A stretch of 64,000 nt of DNA, from NCBI GenBank assembly GCA_003225315.1, contig QHZD01000023.1:26347-90346 (forward strand). Reading direction: 5' to 3'. Positions within the stretch are counted from its first letter, which is position 1. Each line of letters starts with the position of its first letter. Under the pieces are notes generated by a model. It saw only the letters and a list, made by a program, of their open reading frames with translations, ran no database searches and was not told the origin of the DNA. The position numbers were made by a program, and so were the translations under genes. The stretch comes from Acidobacteriota bacterium. GTDB lineage: Bacteria > Acidobacteriota > Terriglobia > Acidiferrales > UBA7541. This document shows positions 47,602 through 56,879 of this stretch, in pieces.

Positions 47602-48276
47602 TTAAGGACGGTCCGGGCTTTCGAAGGCTTCGTGGAAGGCCCAAACGGTGCCGATGATGGCGAGTGAGATGGGTATCCAGATGAATTTGGGCTTCTTGAT
47701 AGGCCACTTGTGGTCCTTGGCGCCTGCGCCGCGCGGTCCTTGCGGTTCTGGTTCCGCCGCGGCGGGGTCGAGAACGATGCGATAGGAGGCGCCTTCGGGG
47801 ATCTCGCGCACGTCGTCCTCGACGGCGATGCGCAACGAGGCGCGAACGCTCTTGACCAGGAATTCCTTGGGATTCAGGACCATGACTTGTCCGATAGTGG
47901 GCAGGTCGGTGCTGGGGCGAATTACTGCCGCGGCGACATGGAAGGTAAAGGCCCTGGAATTCGCGGTGGAGAAAACGGCAGAGCCAGTGGTGAGGCTGGC
48001 GCCGAGTCGGTCGTTTTCCAGAGTTAAAGTGGCGCTGCTAGAGCCGGAGAGCAACAGACGCGCCGCGCCAGCGCGGATCTGGAGGCTGCCTGCTGGTTCG
48101 GTGCGCAACTTGTCGCCTGGGAAAATGGTCGTACCTGCAGAAGCATTTCCCGCACCGAGATGAGCGCGGTCGGCGTAAACAATCGCGCCGAGGGAAGAAG
48201 AGGAAGCGCGCGAAAGAGATGTTTGCGGCAGAGAAAAGGATAATATTACGGCGAGGATTACGCGCGAGCGCGCCAT
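47602..48276 (-). CDS. FecR-like exported protein with C-terminal membrane anchor
   Basis: A 224-residue protein with an N-terminal signal sequence (RVILAVILSFSLPQTSLSRA), a FecR-like beta domain (GNASAGTTIFPGDKLRTEPAGSLQIRAGAARLLLSGSSSATLTL, then LTTGSAVFSTANSRAFTFHV) and a C-terminal transmembrane helix (FIWIPISLAIIGTVWAF). The FecR domain of iron-sensing regulators sits in the periplasm, but this protein lacks an N-terminal cytoplasmic region and has no sigma factor next to it. It is thus a stand-alone FecR-fold surface or periplasmic protein of the type common in Acidobacteriota. It is convergent with the receptor gene. Its function is unknown. Confidence 0.7.
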   Translation of the reverse strand: MARSRVILAVILSFSLPQTSLSRASSSSLGAIVYADRAHLGAGNASAGTTIFPGDKLRTEPAGSLQIRAGAARLLLSGSSSATLTLENDRLGASLTTGSAVFSTANSRAFTFHVAAAVIRPSTDLPTIGQVMVLNPKEFLVKSVRASLRIAVEDDVREIPEGASYRIVLDPAAAEPEPQGPRGAGAKDHKWPIKKPKFIWIPISLAIIGTVWAFHEAFESPDRP

Positions 48277-48470
48277 GTCCGCTAAGAATAGTGAGTAAGT
48301 TGGGAGCCGTCAATTGAAAGTACGGTCTTCAAGTGATCAACCGGCGAACCGCAGGCTTTGCGCAAAGAGAACACCACGCCCGAGGCATGGGACAAGCCTC
48401 GTATAGCCGTGGGTGGAGAGCTGTGCTAATCTGGATGCGAAGTGTGAGGCGGACAATTCCGCTTGACGGT

Positions 48471-48548
48471 CGGGGCGTAGCGCAGCCTGGCTAGCGCGCC
48501 TGGTTCGGGACCAGGAGGTCGATGGTTCAAATCCATTCGCCCCGACCA
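48471..48548 (+). tRNA. tRNA-Pro (anticodon CGG)
   Basis: A full cloverleaf is readable. The acceptor arms are CGGGGCG (48471-48477) and CGCCCCG (48538-48544). The anticodon stem CCTGG/CCAGG carries the loop TTCGGGA, giving anticodon CGG. The T arm is ATGG-TTCAAAT-CCAT, the discriminator is A48545, and the CCA (48546-48548) is encoded. It is a single gene with no adjacent tRNA. Confidence 0.97.
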
Positions 48549-49013
48549 CTTCTTTTAGAACCAGCAATTTACAGTATACGAAGGAGCCGAAGGCATTCTG
48601 GTTGTGGGCTAGGCATTCCTTTTTCAAATCGCCTGCACGCAACCAATCTTTCTTGTCTGAATCCAGTGTCTTACGGCGAGAAGTGCACCACACGGCAAGT
48701 CCCGGTTTGGGGATATTAAGTACAAGATCGCACTTTTGGAAGAAAAATCAAACTGCAATCTCAAGTCCGGCGCCTTGCACGGTCAAGACTTACCAAGGTT
48801 CAGGTGTCGGTTCGATTTCCGATAGGCCGCTCCATTAGATCAAGCACTTACAGACGTCTGATTCCTCGGCGTGGGAACACAAGGGAATAGAAGCTGTTCC
48901 ACCCGTTGCCCGATCATCTCTCTGGAATGCCTCCCACTGCGGATTGAGTGTTTGGTAGGGACAAGTCGATAAAACCGTCATATCGCGCCAATTCAGCCGA
49001 GTAGGGAAGCGTA
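48549..49013. other. Gene-free region after tRNA-Pro
   Basis: There are 465 bases with no credible gene. A tRNA 3'-half-like stretch is described separately. The base composition is less GC-rich than the flanking genes. The position directly downstream of a tRNA and at the edge of a catabolic locus is typical of an old integration point, but no integrase, direct repeat or insertion sequence is visible. Confidence 0.4.
48803..48834 (+). other. Possible degenerate tRNA 3' end
   Basis: GGTGTCGG-TTCGATTT-CCGAT can form a T-arm-like stem with an 8-base loop, one base too long, followed by seven acceptor-like bases, T and CCA. There is no D or anticodon arm upstream, so it is at most a tRNA remnant. 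Chance resemblance is possible. Confidence 0.25.
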
Positions 49014-51116
49014 TCATGTGTTTAGCGCCGAAGATTTTAGCACTGGAGTCCAAACTTGCATCGGAGTCGCTTGCCGATTCGCCCACGCGTAGTAGGGAAT
49101 GAAGGTCAGCGGAACCCGCCGGGTCTTTACCGGCTCCCTCTTGTAGCGGAAGTAGAGAGCGTCACTCGAGCTTGTTTTGTCGTAAACCGCGCCCATGTGA
49201 CGCAGCACATGCACCCCGCCGAGCAAATCGCTCCTGAGCTCGCTGTGGAACACTGCGCCCGCCTTCTGGTCCAAATCCACAGCCACATCGGTAAGCGCCA
49301 CTCCATTCGGCTGGTCGAGTTCTTCCAGGCAGTAAACGAGAGGGCCGCGTTGGATGGCAACGCGTCCCGTGTCGTCGACGAGACGAGGATTTGCTTGGAT
49401 CATTTGCGGGGTCATTTCCATTTGCAAACGAATCACGTCCCCCGGCGACCAGCGGCGCTGAATCGGCAGATATTCACCGGGCTTCGTGCCCGTGAACGCC
49501 TTCCCGTTCACGGAAACTTGCGTGCGCTCGGACCACCCTGGAATGCGCAGATAGAAAGTGAAATGCGAGACCTGCGCCGGCACGACAGCAATTTCCGCGC
49601 TGCCGTCCCAAGGATAATTGGTCTTCTGCGTGACCTTCAGGGCCGTGCCATTTTCCAGGCGCCAATCGAGCTCAGAATTATCGTAAAGATGCAGATAGAT
49701 TCCATCGCCGCTCGTGCTGTAGAAATAGCCCGGCAGCGAAGCGAAGGTGCGTTCAAGGTTTGGTGGGCAGCAGGTCGTGTCGTACCACGAGTTTCTAATC
49801 TTGTCCCCGTTGGAAGGATCGAATGCCAGTGGGTTTCGATAACAGTAGAGCGTACCGTCAAGCGACATTCCAGAATTGATACCGTTATACAGCGCCCTTT
49901 CGATGACATCGGTGAACTTCGCGTCTCCGGTAGCCGCAAGCATTCGCCAGTTCCACATCATGTTGCCGATGGCAGCACAGCTTTCCCCGTAGGCCCGATA
50001 GTTCGGCAGTTCGTAGGCATCGCCGAAGGCTTCGCCAGCCGCGCGCGAGCCAACTCCTCCGGTAACGTACATCTTGTTTCCCGTCATGTCGTTCCACAGC
50101 GTGCTGAGTGTTTTCCAATAGGCGGGATCGCCCGTTTCCATATAGTAGTCTGTCGCGCCGCAGCAAGCATACATGGCACGGACAGCGTGTCCCTCAAGCT
50201 TGGTTCGCGATGTGAATGGCGTCCCGCTGAACATGTAGATTGTTCTTGGCTTTGGCAGTTGCAGGCGATCGTCTCCCTGGAGGATGTAGGCTGCGAGATC
50301 AAGTTGCCGCTTGTCACCGGTCATGCGATACAGCTCGATCAGGCCCATCTCAATCTCCGGGTGCCCGGAAACAATCGGCTTCTTAGGCGCGGGACCGTAA
50401 TCCGGTAGGAGAAAGTTATTGACGAAGCGGATACCGGCATCCAGCATCTTGCGGTCGCCGGTACCCCGATAGTAGGCGATAGCGCCCTGCAACATGTGCC
50501 CAATGTTGTAGAGTTCATGGCCGGTCGTCTGCGTTTGAGTCAGCATGCGCTGCGATACGCGATCATCGACGTAATAGGTGTTAAGGTAGCCGCTGGGTTC
50601 CTGCACAGCGACAACATCATCGATGAATTTTTCAGCCATCGATCGCATCTCTGGACGGTCGCCCGATTGCAGCGCGAACCCCACCGCCTCGGTCCATTTA
50701 TAAATGTCGGAGTCAGAAAAAACGGGCCCTCGCTGATCACCCTTGCTCTTATCAGCCAGTCGGCGGAAATTAATCATGCGGCCATTAGACTCGAGCAGGT
50801 CGTGCATACTGGGAATGCTTTTCGTGACATTAGTGTCGCGCCGGCGGCCCCAAAAACCGCTACCGATCGTGACAGCGCGCACAGGCACATTGTGCAGCCT
50901 GGAGTACGGCGACTTCGCAAGGTTCTCGATACCTTGGTCTTTCCAAGCGGCGCTGTCGGTCAGAACCGATCCAGTTTGCTGTCGAAGTGGGTCCGCTGTC
51001 CGTACGCTCTCCGCATAGCCGGCAAAGAGCCCTTTCATCGGCATGCATGAAATAGCGGCGCTCGAGATCGCTGAGTTCACAAACCGCCTTCGCGACATGT
51101 CTTTTGCCATAGTCAT
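49014..51116 (-). CDS. Tat-exported GH127-type beta-L-arabinofuranosidase
   Basis: A 700-residue glycoside hydrolase. It starts with a twin-arginine signal (MSRRRFVNS); an AAGGAG precedes the ATG at 51116, and longer readings upstream have no support. The catalytic domain is an alpha-barrel with the GH127 (former DUF1680) metal site: Glu369 in DAYELPNY, Cys380 in YGESCAAIG and the Cys449-Cys450 pair in YDTTCCPPNLER. One of these is the cysteine nucleophile in the characterised Bifidobacterium HypBA1; the others bind zinc. A C-terminal beta-sandwich follows. It should release beta-L-arabinofuranose from arabino-oligosaccharides or hydroxyproline-linked arabinans. It lies 226 bases downstream of the GH146-like gene, on the same strand, with its own operator-like sites. 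Confidence 0.9.
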   Translation of the reverse strand: MTMAKDMSRRRFVNSAISSAAISCMPMKGLFAGYAESVRTADPLRQQTGSVLTDSAAWKDQGIENLAKSPYSRLHNVPVRAVTIGSGFWGRRRDTNVTKSIPSMHDLLESNGRMINFRRLADKSKGDQRGPVFSDSDIYKWTEAVGFALQSGDRPEMRSMAEKFIDDVVAVQEPSGYLNTYYVDDRVSQRMLTQTQTTGHELYNIGHMLQGAIAYYRGTGDRKMLDAGIRFVNNFLLPDYGPAPKKPIVSGHPEIEMGLIELYRMTGDKRQLDLAAYILQGDDRLQLPKPRTIYMFSGTPFTSRTKLEGHAVRAMYACCGATDYYMETGDPAYWKTLSTLWNDMTGNKMYVTGGVGSRAAGEAFGDAYELPNYRAYGESCAAIGNMMWNWRMLAATGDAKFTDVIERALYNGINSGMSLDGTLYCYRNPLAFDPSNGDKIRNSWYDTTCCPPNLERTFASLPGYFYSTSGDGIYLHLYDNSELDWRLENGTALKVTQKTNYPWDGSAEIAVVPAQVSHFTFYLRIPGWSERTQVSVNGKAFTGTKPGEYLPIQRRWSPGDVIRLQMEMTPQMIQANPRLVDDTGRVAIQRGPLVYCLEELDQPNGVALTDVAVDLDQKAGAVFHSELRSDLLGGVHVLRHMGAVYDKTSSSDALYFRYKREPVKTRRVPLTFIPYYAWANRQATPMQVWTPVLKSSALNT

Positions 51117-51154
51117 ACGGTCTCCTTCGAGGGAAGTCCACGCTATGCAACGCA

Positions 51155-51166
51155 GAGAACGTTTTC
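51155..51166 (-). promoter_or_regulatory. Putative LacI-family operator before the GH127 gene
   Basis: The site reads GAGAACGTTTTC around a central CG at 51160-51161, 40 bases before the start codon. It shares CGTTTTCT with the CGTTTnCT core seen at the other sites of the locus. Confidence 0.45.
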
Positions 51167-51202
51167 TAGAATTCTGCGCTGTTTCAACTATGCGGCGCTT
51201 CA

Positions 51203-51210
51203 AGCAAACG
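51203..51210 (-). promoter_or_regulatory. Second CGTTTGCT site before the GH127 gene
   Basis: On the minus strand CGTTTGCT appears about 90 bases upstream of the start codon. It is a half-site match to the operator-like motif of the locus, with no clear palindrome. Confidence 0.3.
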
Positions 51211-51342
51211 GCCCTGAAGTATTCGAGCCTTAGCAGGCAATCACAAGCAATTCCCCTCTCTTCCGCCCGGACCGATGAAGCTAACCAATTGGAATTGACT
51301 GCACGGCCGGACGAAAGCCTCCGAAGGCCGCTCACGTCAAGG

Positions 51343-53217
51343 TTAATCGCGGACTGGGTCGGCGATTTCGACCGGTACGTTCTGATATAGGCGATACGAT
51401 TCATCACGGATTGCCGCGAAAGGACGAAATGTCACTCTCCCGGCATCGGTCTGCACCAGCCAGTCTTCTGAAGATTGGGATGCAGCCGCAGCGGTGAGAA
51501 GCTGTGCACGAGTAAACTTTGCGGGCAGATTGCCAACGCCAAAGAGGGCAAGCGGCCCGCGGACCAGTGCCACCGTACTCGCGTTCTGCGCGTCCACCGC
51601 TTGCAGGCGAAGCGGCATTCCAATTTCAAACTCCACTCGATCTCCATTCTTCCAAGTTCGTGGCAACGCGAAGAATTTTCCTGGAAGAATGTCGCCTTCC
51701 GCGCGTTTGCCGTTAATGGAAATCCGCGTTTTCGCGTCCGTCCATGCGGGAATTCGTAGATAGACCGTGAAGTTTTCAGGACGCGCCATGTCGAGCTGTA
51801 GTTGCGTCGCGTTGGATGTGGGATAGGAGGTTTGCTGCGTGAGAGTGCAACGGGTGCTGTTATGCATCCACGTGACTCGAGAAGGAACGAAGAGGTTGAC
51901 ATAGATGCCGTCTTTGCCAGGATAGTATGAGCTGATGCCATAGTCGGCGGTCAACTGCGGGAAAGTGCCTGAACAGCAGGGCCACTTGTCTTTGTAATAG
52001 ACTTTCTTGGCGCCCTCACTGTTGTAATCTGAATAGTAGAAGCTAGCGCCGTCAGCAAGAATCGGTTTGGCGCCGGCGACCGTGTTGTACAGCACCTGTT
52101 CCATGCTGTCACCGTAACGGGAGTCGCGCGTCACCCTTAGCAAGTACCGCGTGATCTTGAACTGCCCGTATGCGCCACACGGAGTCTCGAAGCTGGAGCG
52201 GGTCGTGCCCAAGCTTGCGGCAAGCAGGCCCTTGCCCGGTTCAACAAATGCTTCGTTCGGTCCCCATCCTCCCGTGGCGTAGCTCTGTTCCTGCACCATA
52301 CGCAGTCCGTTCGCAGCAGCGCGGAGATATTTTTCGTTACCCAACATCAAATAGGCCTGCATCGCTGAACTTAATGTGTTGACGTGACTGTACGCGTGCT
52401 TGCCGGGAAGGGCATTGTGGTTTTCCGCGAGCGCGTCGTAGTACTCGTGATAGATGAAGCGCACCGCCAAATCACGATAGCGCTTGTCACTGCTCCGTTG
52501 ATACGCGAGGAAGAGGTTTTCCGGCAGCGTATACGTTTCATCCCACGTGTAGGCGATGGTCTTATGGGGCCGGGCTTCCTGCTCGGCCCGGCTCAATGCC
52601 TTCTCGGGCAGATGGGACAAAACGGCGTCCGTACTTCGCTTGAGCACATCTAGCGCGATGGGGTCCGCCGCAAATTCATGGGCATCTATGAGACCACAGC
52701 AGGTTTTGTCGAATGTGTAGCCTGGCAGCCGGTAGTCAACGTAGAACTTCCCAGTGGGCTCTACAGTCTCCGCAAAGGCGCGCACCAACCGGTGAACTTT
52801 TTCCTGCGTTGGCTTCGATCTTGTCACAGCATAGGCGCGTGCCAACCCGGAAAGGTATTGACCAAACGTATGTCCAGCAATGAAGCCGTGAAAGTTATTC
52901 TCCTCGTTAAAGTCGTCCGCATTGTCATACCAGCCGCCGAGGTCGGGGCCGGGAGCCGGCATCCCCTGACGCTGGCGAAACGGTTTGAGCAACCCATCTT
53001 CATTGAGATGAAGGAACAGTTCATGGTTCTGCTCGAACTGCTGACGGAAGGGCCCGTCCAGGAGCTGCACATTTGAGTATCCGAAGACCGAAAGTGGAGG
53101 GACGATGGGCTCTTTCGGTGTTGTCTGTGCCCATGCGGGAATGGAACGCATCGCTAATACACCCGCAGTTGAAACCGCAGCCGACTTTAGGAACTGCCGC
53201 CTGGACTTGGTTTTCAT
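51343..53217 (-). CDS. Tat-exported GH127/GH146-like beta-L-arabinofuranosidase
   Basis: A 624-residue hydrolase with a twin-arginine signal (SRRQFLKSAAVSTAG, cleavage after AWA near residue 30). The DUF1680-type alpha-barrel carries the metal and nucleophile site as Glu344 and Cys347 (FETPCGAYG) and Cys414-Cys415 (KWPCCSGTFP). The spacing and the wider sequence, for example AGHTFGQYLSGLARAYA and the C-terminal TVYLRIPAWTDAKTRISINGK, are nearer to GH146 than to HypBA1. It is a different branch from the GH127-type enzyme downstream. The expected product is L-arabinose from beta-linked arabinofuranosides. CAGGAG precedes the ATG. It is divergent from the TPR gene with a shared control region. 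Confidence 0.87.
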   Translation of the reverse strand: MKTKSRRQFLKSAAVSTAGVLAMRSIPAWAQTTPKEPIVPPLSVFGYSNVQLLDGPFRQQFEQNHELFLHLNEDGLLKPFRQRQGMPAPGPDLGGWYDNADDFNEENNFHGFIAGHTFGQYLSGLARAYAVTRSKPTQEKVHRLVRAFAETVEPTGKFYVDYRLPGYTFDKTCCGLIDAHEFAADPIALDVLKRSTDAVLSHLPEKALSRAEQEARPHKTIAYTWDETYTLPENLFLAYQRSSDKRYRDLAVRFIYHEYYDALAENHNALPGKHAYSHVNTLSSAMQAYLMLGNEKYLRAAANGLRMVQEQSYATGGWGPNEAFVEPGKGLLAASLGTTRSSFETPCGAYGQFKITRYLLRVTRDSRYGDSMEQVLYNTVAGAKPILADGASFYYSDYNSEGAKKVYYKDKWPCCSGTFPQLTADYGISSYYPGKDGIYVNLFVPSRVTWMHNSTRCTLTQQTSYPTSNATQLQLDMARPENFTVYLRIPAWTDAKTRISINGKRAEGDILPGKFFALPRTWKNGDRVEFEIGMPLRLQAVDAQNASTVALVRGPLALFGVGNLPAKFTRAQLLTAAAASQSSEDWLVQTDAGRVTFRPFAAIRDESYRLYQNVPVEIADPVRD

Positions 53218-53305
53218 GGCGAAATCTCCTGATCTGGCCGCTGGGCCGTCATTCCCGAAATCCCGAGAAGTGTCCAGCAGGCAATCTGCTGCGTAAGGAT
53301 TCTCA

Positions 53306-53317
53306 GCAATCGTTTGC
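53306..53317 (+). promoter_or_regulatory. Putative LacI-family operator between GH146-like and TPR genes
   Basis: GCAATCGTTTGC is a near-perfect palindrome (10 of 12 positions symmetric) about 90 bases before the GH146-like start and 115 before the TPR gene. It continues as CGTTTGCTC, identical to the right half of the site before the receptor gene. Confidence 0.5.
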
Positions 53318-53432
53318 TCAACGGACCTATGTATAACGCGAGCGAGCGACGGCGTCAAACACTACCTGTAATCGCTTTCCCAGATGAAGTATCCTGTGGC
53401 TGCAGAGTTTCTACGTCTGCCCGGTATCTGTG

Positions 53433-54923
53433 ATGATTCTATTCAGGAAACTAGGTTTAACGATTGTCCTGTTGTCCTGTCATTCCGTGGCCTTTTCCCA
53501 AACCCACGAAAACCGAATCGAGCCCATAAGCTCGGCGTTGCGCGCGAGGGAATTCGACAAGGCGGTGGAGTTGAGCCGATCCGCATTGCGAGAATCGCCG
53601 AACAATGCGCAATTGTGGACCCTGCAAGGCATCGCCCTCGCCAGCAAGGGAGATAGCAAAGAAGCCCTGGCGGCGTTCCAGCAAGCGCTGAATATTTCGC
53701 CGAACAGCATTGCAGCGCTAGCCGGTGCTGCTCAAATAGAGTACCAAGCGGGCAATCGGGATGCAGTGTCGCTGCTCAATCGTTTGCTGCAATTGCGTCC
53801 CGGCGATCCCACCGGCCACGCCATGCTGGCGGTGTTGGAGTATCGGCAGGGAAACTGCGCTGCGGCGACCCCTCATTTCGAGAAAGCTGGCGAGCTTCTC
53901 GACTCTCAACTCGACGCGTTGCATGCATACGCCACTTGCCTCGTGAAGTTCAAACGACTTGATGACGCGGTGACAGTCTTTCAGAGGGCGGTGGCTCTTC
54001 ACCCTGACGACCGACAGGAACGTAACCTACTGGCCTCCATCCAACTGATGGTTCACAAGCCTCAAGACGCCCTTGCCACGTTGGGGCCGCTGCTTGAAGC
54101 CAGCAATCCCCGTGCGGACACGCTGGAGCTCGCCTCGAATGCCTATGAGGATTCCGGCGACACGCCACAAGCAGTGAGCACGCTTCGGCAAGCCCTGCTG
54201 CTTGACCCGCGGAACGTCAGCCTTTATTTAGATTTTGCCAACATTTCCTTTGCGCACGAATCGTTTCAAGTGGGGATTGACGTGATTACCGAGGGATTGA
54301 CCCTGCAGCCAAACGCAGACGATCTTTACTTGGCGCGTGGTGTCCTATACGCCCAACTGGCGCAGTACGACAAAGCGGAAGCAGACTTCGAGAGAGCCTA
54401 TGAATTGAACCCGAATCAGTCATTGAGTTCTGCCGCGCAGGGCTTGGTGGCTGTGCAAGCGAATGATCTTGATCACGCGCTCCGATCGGTGCAGTCAAAG
54501 TTGGCGCGAAATCCCAACGACCCGCTTCTGCTGTACTTGCAAGCAGATGTCTTGTCCCAAAAGGGCGCAGACCCGGGCACGCCTGAGTTTCAACTCGCGA
54601 TGCGCTCGGCAAAGAAAGCTGTCGCTTTGCAGCCCACACTTGCCCCCGCCCGTGCCGTCCTGGCCAAGATGTACATGCAGACCGGAGAATATCAGGCGGC
54701 GATTGACCAGTGCAGAAAAGCGTTGATCAGCGATCCCAAGGATCAGACAGCCGTATATCGACTTATTCAAGCGCTCCGGAAAACCGGGCAGAAGGGCGAG
54801 ATTCCCGATTTGCTGAAGCGGCTCGCGCAACTTCGCGAACAAGCTACAAAAGAAGAAAGGGAACGGTACCGCTACAAACTGATTGAAGAGGACACTCCGC
54901 CCAGGCCGCCAGTGCAGCCGTAG
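53433..54923 (+). CDS. Exported TPR-repeat protein
   Basis: A 496-residue protein with a signal peptide (MILFRKLGLTIVLLSCHSVAFSQ) and roughly 11-12 tetratricopeptide repeats from about residue 35 to 460, for example EFDKAVELSRSALRESPNN and DSKEALAAFQQALNISPNS. The C-terminal tail is charged and Pro-rich (DTPPRPPVQP). TPR proteins are scaffolds, so this one is probably a periplasmic assembly partner. In Acidobacteriota such genes often sit next to ASPIC/UnbV proteins and large receptors, as here: the ASPIC gene starts 118 bases downstream on the same strand. An adjacent GTG could be the start instead of this ATG, adding one residue. Confidence 0.85.
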   Translation: MILFRKLGLTIVLLSCHSVAFSQTHENRIEPISSALRAREFDKAVELSRSALRESPNNAQLWTLQGIALASKGDSKEALAAFQQALNISPNSIAALAGAAQIEYQAGNRDAVSLLNRLLQLRPGDPTGHAMLAVLEYRQGNCAAATPHFEKAGELLDSQLDALHAYATCLVKFKRLDDAVTVFQRAVALHPDDRQERNLLASIQLMVHKPQDALATLGPLLEASNPRADTLELASNAYEDSGDTPQAVSTLRQALLLDPRNVSLYLDFANISFAHESFQVGIDVITEGLTLQPNADDLYLARGVLYAQLAQYDKAEADFERAYELNPNQSLSSAAQGLVAVQANDLDHALRSVQSKLARNPNDPLLLYLQADVLSQKGADPGTPEFQLAMRSAKKAVALQPTLAPARAVLAKMYMQTGEYQAAIDQCRKALISDPKDQTAVYRLIQALRKTGQKGEIPDLLKRLAQLREQATKEERERYRYKLIEEDTPPRPPVQP

Positions 54924-55041
54924 TTGCGAGGAGCCCTCCTGCGGGTCCACCAAATTTTCGCCAAAACCTTTACTCGTGATGGCGTCGCGACGATAATTGA
55001 AAAATTGCGTCAGATCACCAACTGAGGAAACTGTTTCGGGA

Positions 55042-56814
55042 ATGACCTTTACACGGCGTACGTTTGTGCGACTCTCGCTCGGATCAGCGATCTCATTGAC
55101 TGCGACTGCCGAACGATTGCTTGCGCAAGGTGTTTCGACCCACACCGCGAAGCCCCTGCCCAGGCAGGCCCCTTCCGGGAGACCTTTCAACGCACACTTT
55201 GTCGATGTGGCGTCTGCCGCAGGGCTGCACGCGCCGGTGATCTATGGAGGTGTCGAGAGCAAGAAGTACATCCTTGAGGCCACCGGCTGCGGCTGTGCTT
55301 TCCTTGATTATGACAATGACGGCTGGATGGATATTTTCTTGCTCTCGGGGACACGGCTGGAAGGTGCGCCTGTCGACGCGTCCAACCGGCTCTATAAGAA
55401 CAATCGTGACGGAACATTCACTGATGTCACGGAAAAGGCTGGCCTGCGCGCGGCCGATTGGGCTTCCGCGGTTTGCATCGGAGACTACAACAACGACGGC
55501 TTTGAAGATATCTTTTGCACTTACTACGGACAAAATGTCCTCTATCGCAACAATGGCGACGGAACTTTCAGCGATGCAACCAAAGCCGCAGGCCTTTTGA
55601 ACGAGCAACCGAGATGGGGAGCCGGATGTAGCTTCCTGGATTACAACCGTGACGGGAACCTTGATCTGTTCGTCTCCAACTACGTCCGTTTCTCCTTCGA
55701 ACATGCGCCAGTTCCGGGAGAAAACAACAACTGCAATTGGAAAGGCATTCCCGTGGAATGTGGACCGCGCGGACTGCCAACAGGAAGGCATTCACTGTAC
55801 AGGAACAATGGCGATGGAACGTTCACCGACGTCAGCCGGCAGGCAGGCATCGCGCAGGCTACACAAAGCTACGGTATGACGGTGGTGGCGGCGGATCTCG
55901 ACGAAGACGGATGGCCAGACATTTACGTTGCTTGCGACTCTACTCCCAGTTTGCTCTTCATGAACAATCATGACGGAACGTTTCGCGAAGAGGGAGTATT
56001 GCGGGGCGTGGCCCTCAGCGACGACGGCACGGAGCAGGCGGGAATGGGCGTGGGAATCGGCGATTATGACCTTGACGGACATCTTGATCTTTTCAAGACA
56101 CATTTCGCCGACGATGCCAACGTTCTTTATCGCAATGACGGTAAGGGGAATTTCGACGATGTAACCCGGACATCCCGTGTTGGGGTGGAGACGCGCTACG
56201 TCTGCTGGGGCGCTGGAATTGTGGATCTCGATAACGATGGCCATCCGGATTTGTTTCTTGTTACCGGCAACGTGTACCCAGAGGTAGAACGAAAGCTGCC
56301 ACAATATGCGAACAAGACGCCACGCGCCGTGTTTCGTAATCTCGGCAATCACACGTTCGAAGAATTGATTGAGGCGGCTGGTCCCGGCGTGGCAGACGCG
56401 CGCTGCAGTCGCGGATGTGCCTTTGGCGACTTCGACAATGATGGCGATATCGACGTGCTGATTGTCAACTTGAATGAGCCCCCGTCTCTGCTGCGCAACG
56501 ATATCCGCGGGAAACAGAATTGGATCAAGGTGAAACTGGAGGGTGTTAAATCAAACCGCAGCGCCATCGGGGCCCAGGTGCTTGCGCACTACGGAGGGAA
56601 AACCCAGGCCCAAACCGTCCTGAGCCAATCGAGTTTCTACTCCTGCAACGATCCCCGGTTGCATTTCGGTCTCGGAGGCCTTACTTCGGCCGACCTGGAT
56701 GTGTATTGGCCCAACGGGCTTCACGAAAACTTCAAGCACCTCCCAGCCAATCAACTAATCACCTTGAGGGAGGGGGCGGGGCGGGTGCCAAGCAGAGGCT
56801 GGTCTAAGACCTAG
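55042..56814 (+). CDS. CRTAC1-like FG-GAP/ASPIC-UnbV protein
   Basis: A 590-residue exported protein with a twin-arginine-like signal (MTFTRRTFVRLSLGS). It has about seven FG-GAP/VCBS-type beta-propeller repeats with calcium-binding motifs such as DYDNDGWMDIF, DYNNDGFEDIF, DYNRDGNLDLF, DLDEDGWPDIY, DYDLDGHLDLF, DLDNDGHPDLF and DFDNDGDIDVL. An ASPIC/UnbV domain follows at the C-terminus (QAQTVLSQSSFYSCNDPRLHFGLGG, DVYWPNGLHE). The role of this domain pair is not settled; binding of sugars or adhesion has been suggested. It lies between the TPR gene and the receptor gene on the same strand, so it probably belongs to the arabinan-uptake machinery. Confidence 0.92.
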   Translation: MTFTRRTFVRLSLGSAISLTATAERLLAQGVSTHTAKPLPRQAPSGRPFNAHFVDVASAAGLHAPVIYGGVESKKYILEATGCGCAFLDYDNDGWMDIFLLSGTRLEGAPVDASNRLYKNNRDGTFTDVTEKAGLRAADWASAVCIGDYNNDGFEDIFCTYYGQNVLYRNNGDGTFSDATKAAGLLNEQPRWGAGCSFLDYNRDGNLDLFVSNYVRFSFEHAPVPGENNNCNWKGIPVECGPRGLPTGRHSLYRNNGDGTFTDVSRQAGIAQATQSYGMTVVAADLDEDGWPDIYVACDSTPSLLFMNNHDGTFREEGVLRGVALSDDGTEQAGMGVGIGDYDLDGHLDLFKTHFADDANVLYRNDGKGNFDDVTRTSRVGVETRYVCWGAGIVDLDNDGHPDLFLVTGNVYPEVERKLPQYANKTPRAVFRNLGNHTFEELIEAAGPGVADARCSRGCAFGDFDNDGDIDVLIVNLNEPPSLLRNDIRGKQNWIKVKLEGVKSNRSAIGAQVLAHYGGKTQAQTVLSQSSFYSCNDPRLHFGLGGLTSADLDVYWPNGLHENFKHLPANQLITLREGAGRVPSRGWSKT

Positions 56815-56879
56815 CCGACGGGCGCAACCGCCAGGACACGTTTTCCTCGTTGCCACGCCCGATCAAGGATAGAAATCGC

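Noticed and set aside
48602..48838. Open frame after tRNA-Pro on the plus strand
   Set aside because: No ribosome binding site and a composition unlike the neighbouring genes.
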